Source: Callorhinus ursinus (taxonomy: Eukaryota; Chordata; Mammalia; Carnivora; Otariidae). Taken from it: a DNA stretch of 64,000 bases. How positions within the stretch are numbered: position 1 is the stretch's first letter; every line of letters starts with the position of its first letter. Below are positions 54,903 to 64,000 of this stretch, piece by piece. Position numbers and translations under genes: made by a program. The stretch is taken from positions 2,025,537 through 2,089,536 of the forward strand of contig NW_020312935.1 of assembly GCF_003265705.1 (NCBI RefSeq), written 5' to 3'. Under the pieces are notes generated by a model. It was not told the origin of the DNA and ran no database searches. It was given only the letters and a program-made list of their open reading frames with translations.

Positions 54903-55252
54903 CTGCTAGCTTATTTTTACAAAAGTTCTCTTTCATTGAGCAAGAAGTTTTCCTTTTACCCACAACATATTTAATACTGGCAGAACTCCTACATATTGCT
55001 TACTTCATCTGGAACTGTCAGATTCACCCTGGACTCATGTCTGAGAAAGAAATGACAGACATGAAGCATAAGCCTGCTCCAAAGAGACACACTCTCCTGG
55101 CCTGCTACACACAATCCTTCTCTTTTTCCCAGGCTGACTTATTTCCCCTCTGATGAATTTTCTTTCTGGGCCCGCCCAAACGAGGTAAAAGAAGCTCTGC
55201 GTTTCATGCCAGCTCAGGCAGGAGAGAAAGAGGAAGTGGTGTGACTTCTTAC

Positions 55253-55446
55253 GTGGCATCCACCACTCTTCCACGTGCTGTTGTGGCTGTCCCAGAAATA
55301 ACACTGCGTGACGGCTGTCACCACCGAGAACAGGGTGGGCATCTGCTGGGCACTCTCCTGGCTCTTGTTCAATGTGGCTGTTAGGTGGTAGGTGCCGGTC
55401 CCATACTGCAGACTCTCTGGAGTCAGCACCCATGTATATTCCTCAT
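55253..55446 (-). pseudogene. PKD1L3: PKD1L3 exon just before the GPS
   Basis: It has 194 nt, the same as human. It codes EEYTWVLTPESLQYGTGTYH through LFSVVTAVTQCYFWD and ends SGGCH. The acceptor is TGGTTCTCAG and the donor GTAAGA. No frame defect is seen. It is part of the GAIN-like fold that leads to the GPS cysteines. Confidence 0.94.
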
Positions 55447-55588
55447 CTGAGAACCAAGAACAGTGCTTAGATGCATTTCAAATGGGACAAAAGTACAGTG
55501 AGAACCTTCCTTATGAAGGATCTATTATTATCATTATTTTATTTTATAAATGGGGAAATGATTAAGCCTAGACTTACAAATGATTTTA

Positions 55589-55791
55589 TTTTTTTTTAAG
55601 ATTTGAGAGAGTGAGAGAGAGTGTTTGAGCACACATGAACAGGAGGGGCAGAGGAAGAGAGAAGCTCAAGCAGAGAAACTCTGTGCTGAGCGTGGAGCCC
55701 AACACGGGGCTGGATCCCACGACCCTGAGATCATGACCTGAGCTGAAACCAAGAGTCAGATGCTTAACTGACTGCGCCACCCAGGCTCCCC
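55589..55791 (-). mobile_element. CAN-SINE
   Basis: TTTTTTTTAAGATTTGAGAG to GCGCCACCCAGGCTCCCC; ACAAATGATTTTA flanks. Confidence 0.9.
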
Positions 55792-56014
55792 ACAAATGAT
55801 TTTAAGGAAAATGACCAGTGATACAACCTGGGGCTCTGGATTACTCCTGTTCCAATAAGAAATCGTATTTTTTTTTTTTTGATAAATGAAGATTTAGGTC
55901 TAATGAATCAGAATATATTATGAGTTTTAGAAAAATGAAATCGTCACCCATCAAAGTGAGTAGCTACAAGACCTAGCTAAGAAAAGAAGCCCAAGATGAA
56001 GCAAGGATGGGAAC

Positions 56015-56165
56015 AGAGCGGTTCCAGGAAAGAGCCCTGATTCCAGGCCCAGCTCTGTCACTATGTGGCTGGGAAGGGCTAAGGAAAGTCCCACAATCTC
56101 CCTAGTTTTCTCACTTTCAAACAAGGACTCTGGACCAGAGGATGTCTAATATCCCTTCCAGCTCC
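56015..56165 (+). repeat. MIR-like fragment
   Basis: CCAGCTCTGTCACTATGTGG and CTCACTTTCAAACAAGGACT. Confidence 0.5.
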
Positions 56166-56477
56166 AACTGACATGATACTGGCAAGACTGGCAAGGAAAA
56201 TGGGAGTGCATGCTCTGAATCGGGAGCGAGCCTTTTGGTAGCCCCATAGTGAGAGATGCTGCCACAGGTGCTCTAAGAACAAGAAGAGCCTAAAACGTGA
56301 GCATTCCTGTGTTAGTGAGGCCTACACCAGAGCCAGAAGTAGCTCATTCAACCCGGGCAGACCATAATAGAAGGAGACTATAACATGATATATCCATTCC
56401 GATGACTCCCCCCACCCCATTTTTTTAAATGCAAAGGGTAGCTCTGAAGACTTCCCAGTACTACATTTATTTATTTT

Positions 56478-56645
56478 TGTTGTTAGTTTTAGAATAATTT
56501 TATTTATTTAAATTCAATTAACATAGTGTATTATTAGTTTCAGAGGCAGAGTTCAGTGATGCATCAGTCTTATATAACACCCGGTGCTCATTACATCACG
56601 CGCCCTCAACGTCCATCACCCCGTTACCCTCCATATCCCCCAGTA
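56478..56645 (-). mobile_element. L1 3'-end fragment
   Basis: AAATTCAATTAACATAGTGT, GTTTCAGAGGCAGAGTTCAG and GGTGCTCATTACATCACGCG. Confidence 0.75.
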
Positions 56646-56964
56646 CTACTTTTAAAGTAGATATCCAGTGACTACGTTTTTTGGTCAAGTATATCTAGGC
56701 CCTGTTTATGTATCACAGGAATTCTTAGCTATTCTAAGCTACAATGTAGTCCATCTGGTATTATACCAAGACTTACTGAGACATCTCTGTCCTTATCCAA
56801 ATCTAAGATTAGACATGAAGTTTGAAATATAGATATAACCCACTATGCTGGAATTTTACTTCTCAACATCATGGAAATGTTCAACCATTCAGAAAGTTGA
56901 CTATTATACAGTGAACACACAAATAATCACTGAATAGATTCTATAATTAACATTTTACTAAACT

Positions 56965-57115
56965 TGGAGCACTTGGCTGGCTCAGTCAGAAGAGCATGCG
57001 ACTCTTGTGCTCACTTGGGCAGCACATATACTAGAAGAGCATGTGACTCTTGATCTCAGGGCATGAGTTCGAGCCCCACATGGGGTGTGAAGATTACTTA
57101 AATGAGTAAAACTTA
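56965..57115 (+). mobile_element. Old tRNA-type CAN-SINE carrying the U6 insertion
   Basis: GCACTTGGCTGGCTCAGTCA through GAGTTCGAGCCCCACATGGG with box B-like GTTCGAGCC. It is interrupted by the U6 fragment and one copy of its target repeat. Confidence 0.75.
57007..57033 (+). pseudogene. U6 snRNA 5'-end fragment inserted in an old SINE
   Basis: Twenty-seven bases beginning GTGCTCACTTGGGCAGCACA and ending TATACTA match the first 27 bases of U6 snRNA except for two changes. The fragment is flanked by two near-identical 19-bp repeats (AGAAGAGCATGCGACTCTT at 56988-57006 and the copy with one change right after). It has no poly-A tail, so it looks like a 3'-truncated, tailless retroinsertion. Confidence 0.8.
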
Positions 57116-57226
57116 AACAAAAAAACATTCTACTAAATTTGCTTTATCACATATAAATCTTGATCCATTCAACAATTTATCTTTTTAAAAAATGCATTTC
57201 ATGGTCATGTATAAATTATACATGTG

Positions 57227-57420
57227 AGGGGTGCCTGGGTGGCTCAGTTGTTAAGCGTCTGCCTTCGGCTCAGGTCACGCGCCCAGGGTCCTGGGATCGA
57301 GCCATGCATCGGGCTCCCTGCTCAGCGGGAAGCCTGCTTCTCCCTCTCCCGCTCCCCCTGCTTGTGTTCACTCTCTTGCTGTGTCTCTCTCTGTCAAATA
57401 AATAAAATCTTAAAAAAAAA
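57227..57420 (+). mobile_element. CAN-SINE, first of two at one target
   Basis: GGGGTGCCTGGGTGGCTCAG to AAATAAATAAAATCTTAAAA; TTATACATGTG at 57216-57226 and 57421-57431. Confidence 0.93.
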
Positions 57421-57431
57421 TTATACATGTG

Positions 57432-57637
57432 GGCGCCTGGGTGGCTCAGTTGGTTAAGCAGTTGCCTTCGGCTCAGGTCATGATCCTGGAGTCCCGGGGT
57501 CGAGTCCCGCATCGGGCTCCCTGCTCGGCGGGGAGTCTGCTTCTCCCTCTGACCCTCCCCTCTCTCATGCTCTCTCTCTCTCTCTCATTCTCTCTCTCAA
57601 ATAAACAAATAAAATCTTAAAAAAAAGTTTAAAAAAA
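57432..57637 (+). mobile_element. CAN-SINE, second of two at one target
   Basis: GGCGCCTGGGTGGCTCAGTT to AACAAATAAAATCTTAAAAA; TTATACATGTG at 57421-57431 and 57638-57648. Confidence 0.93.
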
Positions 57638-57654
57638 TTATACATGTGATAAAA

Positions 57655-57890
57655 CTACATAGAACTAATAAACACACATACACGAGTGCATGGTTGCATG
57701 GTGAATCCAAATGAGGTCAACATATGGTATCAGTGTCATTTCCCAGTTAGGATATTGTGCTATAGTTATGCAAGATGTCACCATTAGGATAAACTGGATG
57801 AAGTGTATGAGATCTGTTTTACTTTTCACAATTCCATGAGAACCTACAGTTACCTCGAAATAAAAACTAAAAAAAAAAAAGAAGAAGAAG
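57655..57890 (+). mobile_element. L1 3' end
   Basis: TTGTGCTATAGTTATGCAAG, ATGTCACCATTAGGATAAAC and an A-rich end. Confidence 0.65.
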
Positions 57891-57929
57891 AAAATGCATT
57901 TCAAAGGAAGTTTCTGTTTAGGGCTTTAC

Positions 57930-58160
57930 CTTTTTGCCACACCTGATTCTTTGGGAGGGTGATGTTCAGGTTGAAGTGGGTGTGGTTAGGCTGATACTGG
58001 AACCCCAGATAGAGTGTCATTAAAAGGGACTTTCAGGTTGTATGCACACGATCAGGGATTTCTCCAGGGAAGTGATGTTCACTATGACAATAAAATGATC
58101 TGAGCTCACGTTGAGGCTGGTAGGATGGATTTCCATGCTAACATTTCTCCACAGTATGAT
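57930..58160 (-). pseudogene. PKD1L3: PKD1L3 exon with 1-nt deletion
   Basis: It starts IILWRNVSMEIHPTSLN and ends, in another frame, LNITLPKNQVWQK. It is 231 nt where human implies 232. After IQPESP the frame meets TAA at 58020-58022, while the expected MTLYLGFQYQP continues in the next frame. A single base is therefore missing near 58023-58028. Splice sites (TTCTTCTAG, GTAAAG) are good. Confidence 0.93.
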
Positions 58161-58495
58161 CTAGAAGAAGACAGTTAATCAATCTTCAAGTTCAAGATGG
58201 TTCATCCATTGATGTCTTTCAGTCTCCTTTCTAGTGATAATGGAATGTAACTTCCTAAGTCTTTCTCTCTCAGCTTTAACAGGTAACACAGAGCCAGGGG
58301 TTAAGGGACAATATACAATCTCCGACCTAAAACACCTTCCCCTAAAGGTAAGGTAATCTCCATGTATAAGTTCCCAAGTGAAGATGTGAATAATCAAATA
58401 ATGGCACTGATGTGAATCTAACATGACTTTCTTCCATTCTGTTCTCCAAGAATTCCTATTCCCTTCTCTTTCATTCCCTAGTAATCAAGTCATAC

Positions 58496-58624
58496 CTCAA
58501 TATCTTCCATTAAATCATCAACTTGGAACAATTTATGATTAGAGCTTAGGAACACACTTCTGATGTTTCCAACAATGTTCTTGTCATCAAAATCCCTGAA
58601 GGGATTGAAAACTAGTCCTGTTAC
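58496..58624 (-). pseudogene. PKD1L3: PKD1L3 exon, extracellular region
   Basis: It has 43 complete codons, beginning VTGLVFNPFRDFDDKNIVGN and ending DDLMEDIE. The acceptor is GTCTGTAG and the donor GTATGA. Length and phase equal human. It is undamaged. Confidence 0.93.
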
Positions 58625-59298
58625 CTACAGACAAGAAAACTCAGTTTCACCCATTGCTGAAATCTTTAGAAATAACACCCTGATAGGTAATAAGGTGTCA
58701 GATATCAAAAATTAAAGTAAATGTTGGGATTTTTCCCCTTGCTAATATCTCAAATGAAATAATACTTCTCATTAGAACATCATATGGGAAAGAATTAATT
58801 AAAGATGAGTCATTTACTTGGGACCCTCAGAATTATTATTTTTTTTTACATCTTCATACCTGGAGGATTCATGATTACTAGGAAGTTGAGAATTCTGCTC
58901 TCCAGGACAAGGTACCAACCTTACTTCTGTTTGTTGGGTAAGAAATACAATATACTGAAATACAGTATATACTGATATGGCTAAGTTGATATATAGAGTG
59001 AATACATATTCAGGTATTCCCAGCTTTGTATGTACATAGTGAAGTGATGAGAACAATTCAAACCATAACACAGAAACTGTCAAATCCAGAAGTCTAGTTA
59101 ATGCTCCCAACCTCTACCATGGATCATTTTTAAAGGCCTCCATTCCTGACATCATAAAACAGAAATCCAGGGCACCCAGCCTTCTCTTGTTTGGTCTGGT
59201 GAGCTTACATTTCATGGTGCAGCCCCTTCGTGGTACACTCAAATGCCTGCAGCCATCAATCTCATTTCCATTTGTATCAGAATCAATTTTACACTCAC

Positions 59299-59425
59299 TT
59301 GGACATTAACTCCAGGGTGTCTGTTCAAGAGCTCTTGCAAAGCTGAGGCTGATGGAAAGCCTAACCTCACAGGTGCTGAGGACCAGAGAGTGTAGGAGCT
59401 CAGAGGCCAGGTTGACATGTTTTGG
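59299..59425 (-). pseudogene. PKD1L3: PKD1L3 exon, extracellular region
   Basis: It has 127 nt and codes QNMSTWPLSSYTL through LLNRHPGVNVQ, close to human QNISTLPLSSYTL. The acceptor is CTCCTTCCTTAG and the donor GTGAGT. It is undamaged. Confidence 0.93.
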
Positions 59426-59517
59426 CTAAGGAAGGAGAAATTAAAGAGAAATCAATTTCTGTGTATTTTCTAAAGATCCAAAACCTAAAATGAACCTCTC
59501 CCCACTCCTCCTGTTAC

Positions 59518-59645
59518 CTGCTCAGCATCAGAGTAGCAACCGAAGAGGTCAAAGTCACTAAAGACCCAGAAAACTGGTTCTGCTGTAGAAATGCTTCCTG
59601 GATCTTCCCAAGGGCCAGCAAGGCCATTTCCAGCGTATATTCTAC
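59518..59645 (-). pseudogene. PKD1L3: PKD1L3 exon, extracellular region
   Basis: It has 128 nt (42 codons plus 2 nt), identical in length and phase to human. It codes VEYTLEMALLALGKIQEAF and continues through VATLMLS. The acceptor is TTCTAAATGTAG and the donor GTAACA. It is undamaged. Confidence 0.92.
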
Positions 59646-59878
59646 CTACATTTAGAAGGAAACACCACGTGACCTGAGTAACCTCAGTGGATAATGGTTT
59701 TAGAGGGGTTGGACAGGGGACAAAGATCTTGATGGTGAAATAAGGAAAGGTGACATTCTTTGGAAAGGACCCAAAGAAAGTACTTCCAGTCTGGCTAGAC
59801 TCACCATCCTTTGTATCAACTAAGAGGGCTACCCAAGGACATATTTCTTTGTTCCATTATAGAAGCTGTCCTGGACCT

Positions 59879-60062
59879 TTTTATTTATTTATTTTTTTAA
59901 GAGGAGGAGAGAGAGAGAGGGGCAGAGGGAGAGGGAGAGTCTCAAGCAGACTCCCCACCCAGCACAGAGCCTGACAATGGACTTGATCTCACGACCCTGA
60001 AATCACGACCTGAGTCAAAATCAAGAGTTGGATGCTCAACCAACTGAGCCACCCAGGCTTCC
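59879..60062 (-). mobile_element. CAN-SINE
   Basis: TTTATTTATTTATTTTTTTA to GAGCCACCCAGGCTTCCC; about 50 bp from a PKD1L3 exon. Confidence 0.88.
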
Positions 60063-60115
60063 CAAGATTAAAAAGTTTCTAAAATGAGAACAACATCAGC
60101 ATCTTCTGCACGTAC

Positions 60116-60292
60116 CTGCTCAATGTCATGCTTGGATCTTTGCAGACTGGCTTCACCAGCTTCCATGACACTGTCGAGGGAGTAAACGAAGCAGACGGTC
60201 ATGGGGTTTTCGAAGCTCAGACTGCTGTTGATCTTAAGTGCCTTCTCAGGTAACTGCTCATTCAGGTCAACAAGGGGACTGAGGACACTTAC
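60116..60292 (-). pseudogene. PKD1L3: PKD1L3 exon, extracellular region
   Basis: It has 59 complete codons, the same count as human, including LSPLVDLNEQLPEKAL and NPMTVCFVYSLDSVMEAGE. The acceptor is CTCCCAG and the donor GTACGT. No defect is seen in this exon. Confidence 0.92.
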
Positions 60293-61141
60293 CTGGGAGT
60301 TTTAGGAAGCAAACACACACCCCTGAGCTGTTTCTGCCTGTTTTAAATTTATTTGTGTTCTTCTTATCAGAAGTTCAAGGTTCTTTATGCATTTCAAACA
60401 TATTTTTATAAAAAGCACTATTATAACTTGGCAGGGAACGAAAATATGTTAGCTATGACCTACAGGGAGGATTCGTATTTCATGTTATTCCAAGGAACCG
60501 ACAGAACCCTCCTGGAGTGGTAACTATCAAATAGCTAATTCAAAAAACTAAGCTAAAAAAAGGAAAAGAGCAGTAGTGGCTGGAACACTGAGTATACTAT
60601 CCCTTGAAACTCGGGTCTCAAAAGGCTTCAAGATTGACTTAACATAGAGAACAAGAAAAATTCTAAGTGAAACAGAAGACCCCAATTCTCCTTTCGGTAG
60701 GTTGTTCTCATGCAAAACAAGTAAGAAGGTTAAGCAAATTGACAGAATATCCACTATAGGTAAAACTATTTTGCTTTTGAAATGTTTTTGTTTCAAAGTA
60801 ACACTTATTAAAAACTTCTGCATAAAAAAGATCCAGTAGACAAAATTAAAAAATAAGACATGAGCACAAAATATTTGCAACACATATAACAAAAGGTCAA
60901 CATCAATAATACAGCTCTCTTACAAACACATAAGAAAAATGACAAACAACCCACTGGGGGGAAAATGGACAAAGGACATGAAAAAGCAATGGAGAGGAGA
61001 AATACACATGGTCAATCAATACATATTATGATGTTCAACCTCCTTAGTAATCAATAAAATGTTCCCTCCTCCTTTTCTTTCTTTTCTTGCTTTTGAAATT
61101 GGGAAAGTGTGGGGCAATGGTTGGTGGGGATGTAAAACAGT

Positions 61142-61320
61142 GCCTGTTTATTTATTTGAGAGAGAGAGACACATGGCGGGGGAGGCAGAGGGGGAGAGAG
61201 AGAGAGAGAGAGAGAGAGAATCCAAAGCAGGCTCCATGCTGGCTTGATCCCATGATCCCGAGATCATGACCTGAGCCAAAATCAAGAGTTAGATGCTCAA
61301 CCAAGCCACCCAAGCGTCCC
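61142..61320 (-). mobile_element. CAN-SINE inside the L1
   Basis: TTTATTTATTTGAGAGAGAG to CAAGCCACCCAAGCGTCCCC, with a GA microsatellite inside. Confidence 0.88.
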
Positions 61321-61376
61321 CAAACAGTTCCTCTTGAAAGACTATTTTGTCATCTATTGAAAATGCAAAAGCCCCT

Positions 61377-61575
61377 GGGGCGCCCGGGTGGCTCAGTCAT
61401 TAGGCAGCTGCCTTCAGCTCAGGTCATGATCCCAGGGTCCTGGGATTGAGCCCTACATCGGGCTCCCTGCTAGGCAGAAGCCTGCTTCTCCCTCTCCCAC
61501 TCCCCCTGCTTGTGTTCCCTCTCTCACTATGTCTCTCTCTGTCAAATAAATAAATAAAATCTTAAAAAAAAAAAA
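61377..61575 (+). mobile_element. CAN-SINE with 18-bp perfect target duplication
   Basis: GAAAATGCAAAAGCCCCT at 61359-61376 and 61576-61593. Confidence 0.95.
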
Positions 61576-62047
61576 GAAAATGCAAAAGCCCCTCACTTCT
61601 ATCTCTGGCACTCTATTGCACAGAAATAGTTGCATAAGTACTTAGTGACGTAGGGACATGGATGTTCATGGGTATGTTATTTCTGAGAGTAGACAAGTGA
61701 AAAATGTCCAAACGCACATGAAGAATTATTGGTTCATTTATGTGTACTGACACAAAAAGATATCCATGACACAGCATTAAGTAAAAAAAAAAATCAACAG
61801 GCTGAAAAATGTGTATACTTTAACCCCATTTTTGTTAAATCGATAAACTTGTCTATGCATAGAAAAAAGTCTGGCAGGCTATGCGTGACAAATTAATGAT
61901 AATCTGATAATAGCGACTACATCTAGAGAATGGGATTAGCTAGAAGGACAAAGATGGTGAGGGCTTTTGGTTTGTAAGTTTATATGCTCTTGTTCAGATT
62001 TTTTAATAACAATCATGCATTATTTCCGTAATTAAGAAGTCCAAATA

Positions 62048-62269
62048 GGGGTACCTGGGAGGCTCAGTCGGTTAAGCATCTGACTCTTGATTTTGGCTCA
62101 GGTCATGGTCTCAGGGTCCTAAGAATGAGCCCCCACGTCAGGGCTCAGCGCTGGGCATGGAGCCTGCTTAAGGTTCTCTCTCTCTCCCTCTGCACCCCCA
62201 CCCGCCCGCCCGCCCGCACATGTGTTCTCTTTCTCTCTTTCTTTCTCTCTCAAAAAAAAAAAAAAAAAA
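62048..62269 (+). mobile_element. Older CAN-SINE with CCCG repeat
   Basis: GGGGTACCTGGGAGGCTCAG to a long poly-A; a CCCG run at 62204-62218; AAGAAGTCCAAATA / AAGAAGCCCAAATA flank. Confidence 0.9.
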
Positions 62270-62815
62270 GAAGCCCAAATAAAATGGCACAGATTACATT
62301 GATAGGCTTATTGCAGAATATCTGAAAATACAGAGCATGGAAAAGAAAAAATGAAAATTCTCACGAATTCTAGGCCCTTAATTTACTCATGTGTAGGGAG
62401 TAGAGACAGGCACAAAGAACATTTGTGGCAGCCACAAATGCAAATATCATGGGGCACTGAAGGCCGATGCCTGTTTCAGAGCTGAAATGCTCTATCTTGG
62501 GCAAGGAGTGGATCTATTTCTGTCTCCCATAATGTCTAGCAAATATATCAGAAAGGCAGTAACCTGATAAATGAACAAAAGAAACACAGCATATCTCAGA
62601 AAGTCATTACTGATTAATTTATTTGCGATCTTCAGAGTCAAAGGTACAAATACACTGGCTAAATATTATATTGGGTCTCCATAAAATAGTTCATAAGGCT
62701 AAATTCTCCACAGGGCACCATCTCCAGATTTTGTATTTTCTGTTTTATACACCTTTTCTCTGTTTTGCTTCCCCCTTTCTCCTATCTCGTTTCCTCCCAA
62801 TCATCCTCTGCTTAC

Positions 62816-62950
62816 CTGAGCTGACTCAGAAAATCCTGGGATAAAGGCTGTCCGTTTCTGGATCATCTCACAAGCTGTCTGTAGTTTGCTGTGAGTTTGC
62901 AAACCGTGAATCGGTTTGCTCAAGTTCCCTGCTATCTCGTCTACGACCCT
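62816..62950 (-). pseudogene. PKD1L3: PKD1L3 exon, extracellular region before GPS
   Basis: The acceptor is TTCATTCCCAG and the donor GTAAGC, giving 45 complete codons that begin RVVDEIAGNLSKPIHGLQ. This matches human VIDEIAGNFS with the same length and is undamaged. Earlier exons (signal peptide, C-type lectin domain, Ser/Thr-rich stretch) are not in the window. Confidence 0.93.
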
Positions 62951-63509
62951 CTGGGAATGAAGGATTTTGCCAAAATTATTTAAAGAAAATGACTGCACTT
63001 TAGTAGTTTGAGACATTGTTTTAACAAGAATTGACAGGACAAACTTGATGAATCACAGGCTCCTCATAACACTTATTACTTTCAGAAGCGTTTCTGCAAG
63101 CAGATAGAATTTTCCCCTTTCACAGAGTAGAGGAATAGGTACCACAGTCATACAATGATTGATACAGGGACAGATGGGTCCGGAAATAAGATTTATGAGA
63201 GAGGTTTAAATCTCATGGCCATGATCAAAAGTGAGGGAAACACCTGGAAATCACAACAAAAACAAACTTTTCTATTCAGGAGTATGCTTATCTCAGGTTT
63301 CCCACTGGTTTATGTCCCTTGATTCAAGAGTTCATGTTCGAGAGGGAAGTACCTGAATATGGTAGTTTCTGAGAAAGCAAACCCACAACTCTGGATGTGG
63401 TCCTAAAACTTTAAGAGGCTACTGCTTTTGAACCGGAAGTCCTGCCCTGAGAAATCTCTGTTTACACCAGCTACGTAGTTCCATTTCTAGAGAACAACCC
63501 ACTGCAGCT

Positions 63510-63620
63510 TAATTCAGTCAGTAGTCAGTAAATCTTTATTAAATGCCTACTGTGTGCAGCTGGGTTCAGGAGTTACAGCTGTTAAAGTTGGTCATGATCC
63601 AGCCCTTGTGGGCCATACCA
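63510..63620 (+). repeat. L2-like fragment
   Basis: TCAGTAAATCTTTATTAAAT and GCCTACTGTGTGCAGCTGGG. Confidence 0.5.
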
Positions 63621-63894
63621 CTGAATAGGGTTATTTGTAATTCACAGGGTTTGCAGGTTAGATCAGTTACAGAATGATCTTAGAGTTGAGGACCACCCAG
63701 TTTTGGGTGCATTCTTTGGGACCAAGGTGTAAATAAGCAGGAATAAAGGTATGAGTGAGATCCAGGTGCCACCCAACTGCATGTTTTCGAGGGGAGGTCA
63801 GGTCCTATTTAATGCCATTCTAGCTATAGCCAGAAAGGACACTGATAGCTTATTTGATGTTTCAGAGCTGGGCTGAACCATGATAGATCTCACC

Positions 63895-64000
63895 ATTTTC
63901 TTCGCCTTTCTTTAATGGCTCTTAATAAAGCTTTATAGTTGTCTCCATACAAGTTGTGCCCATCTTTGGTTACATTTACGCCTACGTACTTGCTAGTCTA
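63895..64000 (-). mobile_element. L1 ORF2 fragment running out of the window
   Basis: AAAGCTTTATAGTTGTCTCC, then GGTTACATTTACGCCTACGT, is antisense to a familiar L1 ORF2 segment. Confidence 0.55.

Larger units (their letters stand above)
60820..62045 (+). mobile_element. L1 ORF2 end and 3'UTR split by two SINEs
   Basis: AAATATTTGCAACACATATA, AAAATGGACAAAGGACATGA, GTGTGGGGCAATGGTTGGTG and the region 61640-62040. Confidence 0.7.
23187..62950 (-). pseudogene. PKD1L3: PKD1L3 (polycystin family), disrupted; 22 exons recognised
   Basis: In transcript order the exons are 62950-62816, 60292-60116, 59645-59518, 59425-59299, 58624-58496, 58160-57930, 55446-55253, 52483-52253, 51121-51020, 50747-50553, 48488-48356, 47818-47618, 47336-47136, 46672-46492, 45876-45685, 45577-45344, 40848-40749, 38171-38034, 37334-37149, 28539-28423, 27777-27617, 26175-25965, 25527-25429, 23757-23626 and 23258-23187. 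Some may be counted together by other annotators. Human PKD1L3 is an 11-helix membrane protein with a lectin domain, GPS site, PLAT domain and TRP-like pore that pairs with PKD2L1 in acid-sensing taste cells. Exon lengths match human except at clear indels of 1, 1, 4, 1, 1, 1 and 11 nt. Nonsense codons sit at 52286-52288 and 28423-28425, two splice acceptors lack AG, and TOP-domain exons are missing. A frameshift at 58020 already ends translation before the GPS. The alternative is assembly error, which is unlikely for so many independent defects. Confidence 0.92.
62951..64000 (-). other. PKD1L3: PKD1L3 intron toward the upstream exons
   Basis: No exon is recognised. The sequence before the 62950 acceptor contains an open frame that is mostly intronic. 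It holds an L2-like patch (63510-63620) and the beginning of an L1 fragment at the window edge. Confidence 0.6.

Noticed and set aside
1..64000. Search for an undescribed multi-gene system, CRISPR, or viral insertion
   Set aside because: The window is ordinary mammalian gene and repeat sequence; I saw no proviral genes, no CRISPR-type spacing and no extra gene cluster.

Overview
This window is eukaryotic: mammalian, and within mammals a carnivore. It is full of tRNA-derived CAN-SINEs, with the core 'GGCGCCTGGGTGGCTCAG' on the + strand or its complement on the - strand and tails of AAATAAATAAAATCTT. Carnivore-type L1 3' ends and older L1, L2, MIR, MER20 and MER5-like repeats are also present. 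The young SINE flavour (TCAGTCGTTAAGCG ... GTGTTCCCTCTC ... GTCAAATAAATAAAATC) points to an arctoid caniform (seal, bear or relative). I cannot fix the species from this sequence.

Two protein loci lie tail to tail, matching the human 16q22 order IST1 - PKD1L3. (1) IST1, + strand. The window opens in its 5' non-coding intron. Nine coding exons from 10480 to 21273 join into an intact 364-residue reading frame with canonical splice sites, followed by a 3'UTR with an AATAAA at 22440. IST1 is an ESCRT-III-like regulator of VPS4. (2) PKD1L3, - strand. Twenty-two exons are found between 62950 and 23187, from the region before the GPS site through transmembrane helix 11 to a stop codon. The amino-terminal lectin exons would lie beyond the right edge. 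Exon lengths and phases follow human PKD1L3 closely, so small defects can be counted: several frameshifts, at least two in-frame nonsense codons, two apparently destroyed splice acceptors, and a run of about 90 residues of the extracellular polycystin (TOP) domain that I cannot find. The locus reads as a unitary pseudogene in this animal, and this is the main discovery of the window. PKD1L3 is the partner of PKD2L1 in acid-responsive taste cells, so this is a candidate sensory gene loss.

Layout: 1-10464 is IST1 upstream intron with many SINEs and an L1 3' end. 10465-22460 holds IST1 exons, introns and 3'UTR. 22461-23186 is the intergenic gap between the two 3' ends. 23187-28539 holds the pore-end exons of PKD1L3, mostly intact. 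28540-37148 is a repeat-rich gap with an L1 of about 4.4 kb where TOP-domain exons are expected. 37149-62950 holds the remaining PKD1L3 exons. 62951-64000 is intron with L2-like and L1 pieces.

The repeat landscape has its own interest: SINE nests three deep, two places where the same short target was used twice, and a fragment of U6 snRNA inserted into an old SINE with its own target duplication. No rRNA, CRISPR, operon or bacterial-type feature is present, and I see no new multi-gene system. Comparisons with human proteins are from memory of the families; no database was searched.
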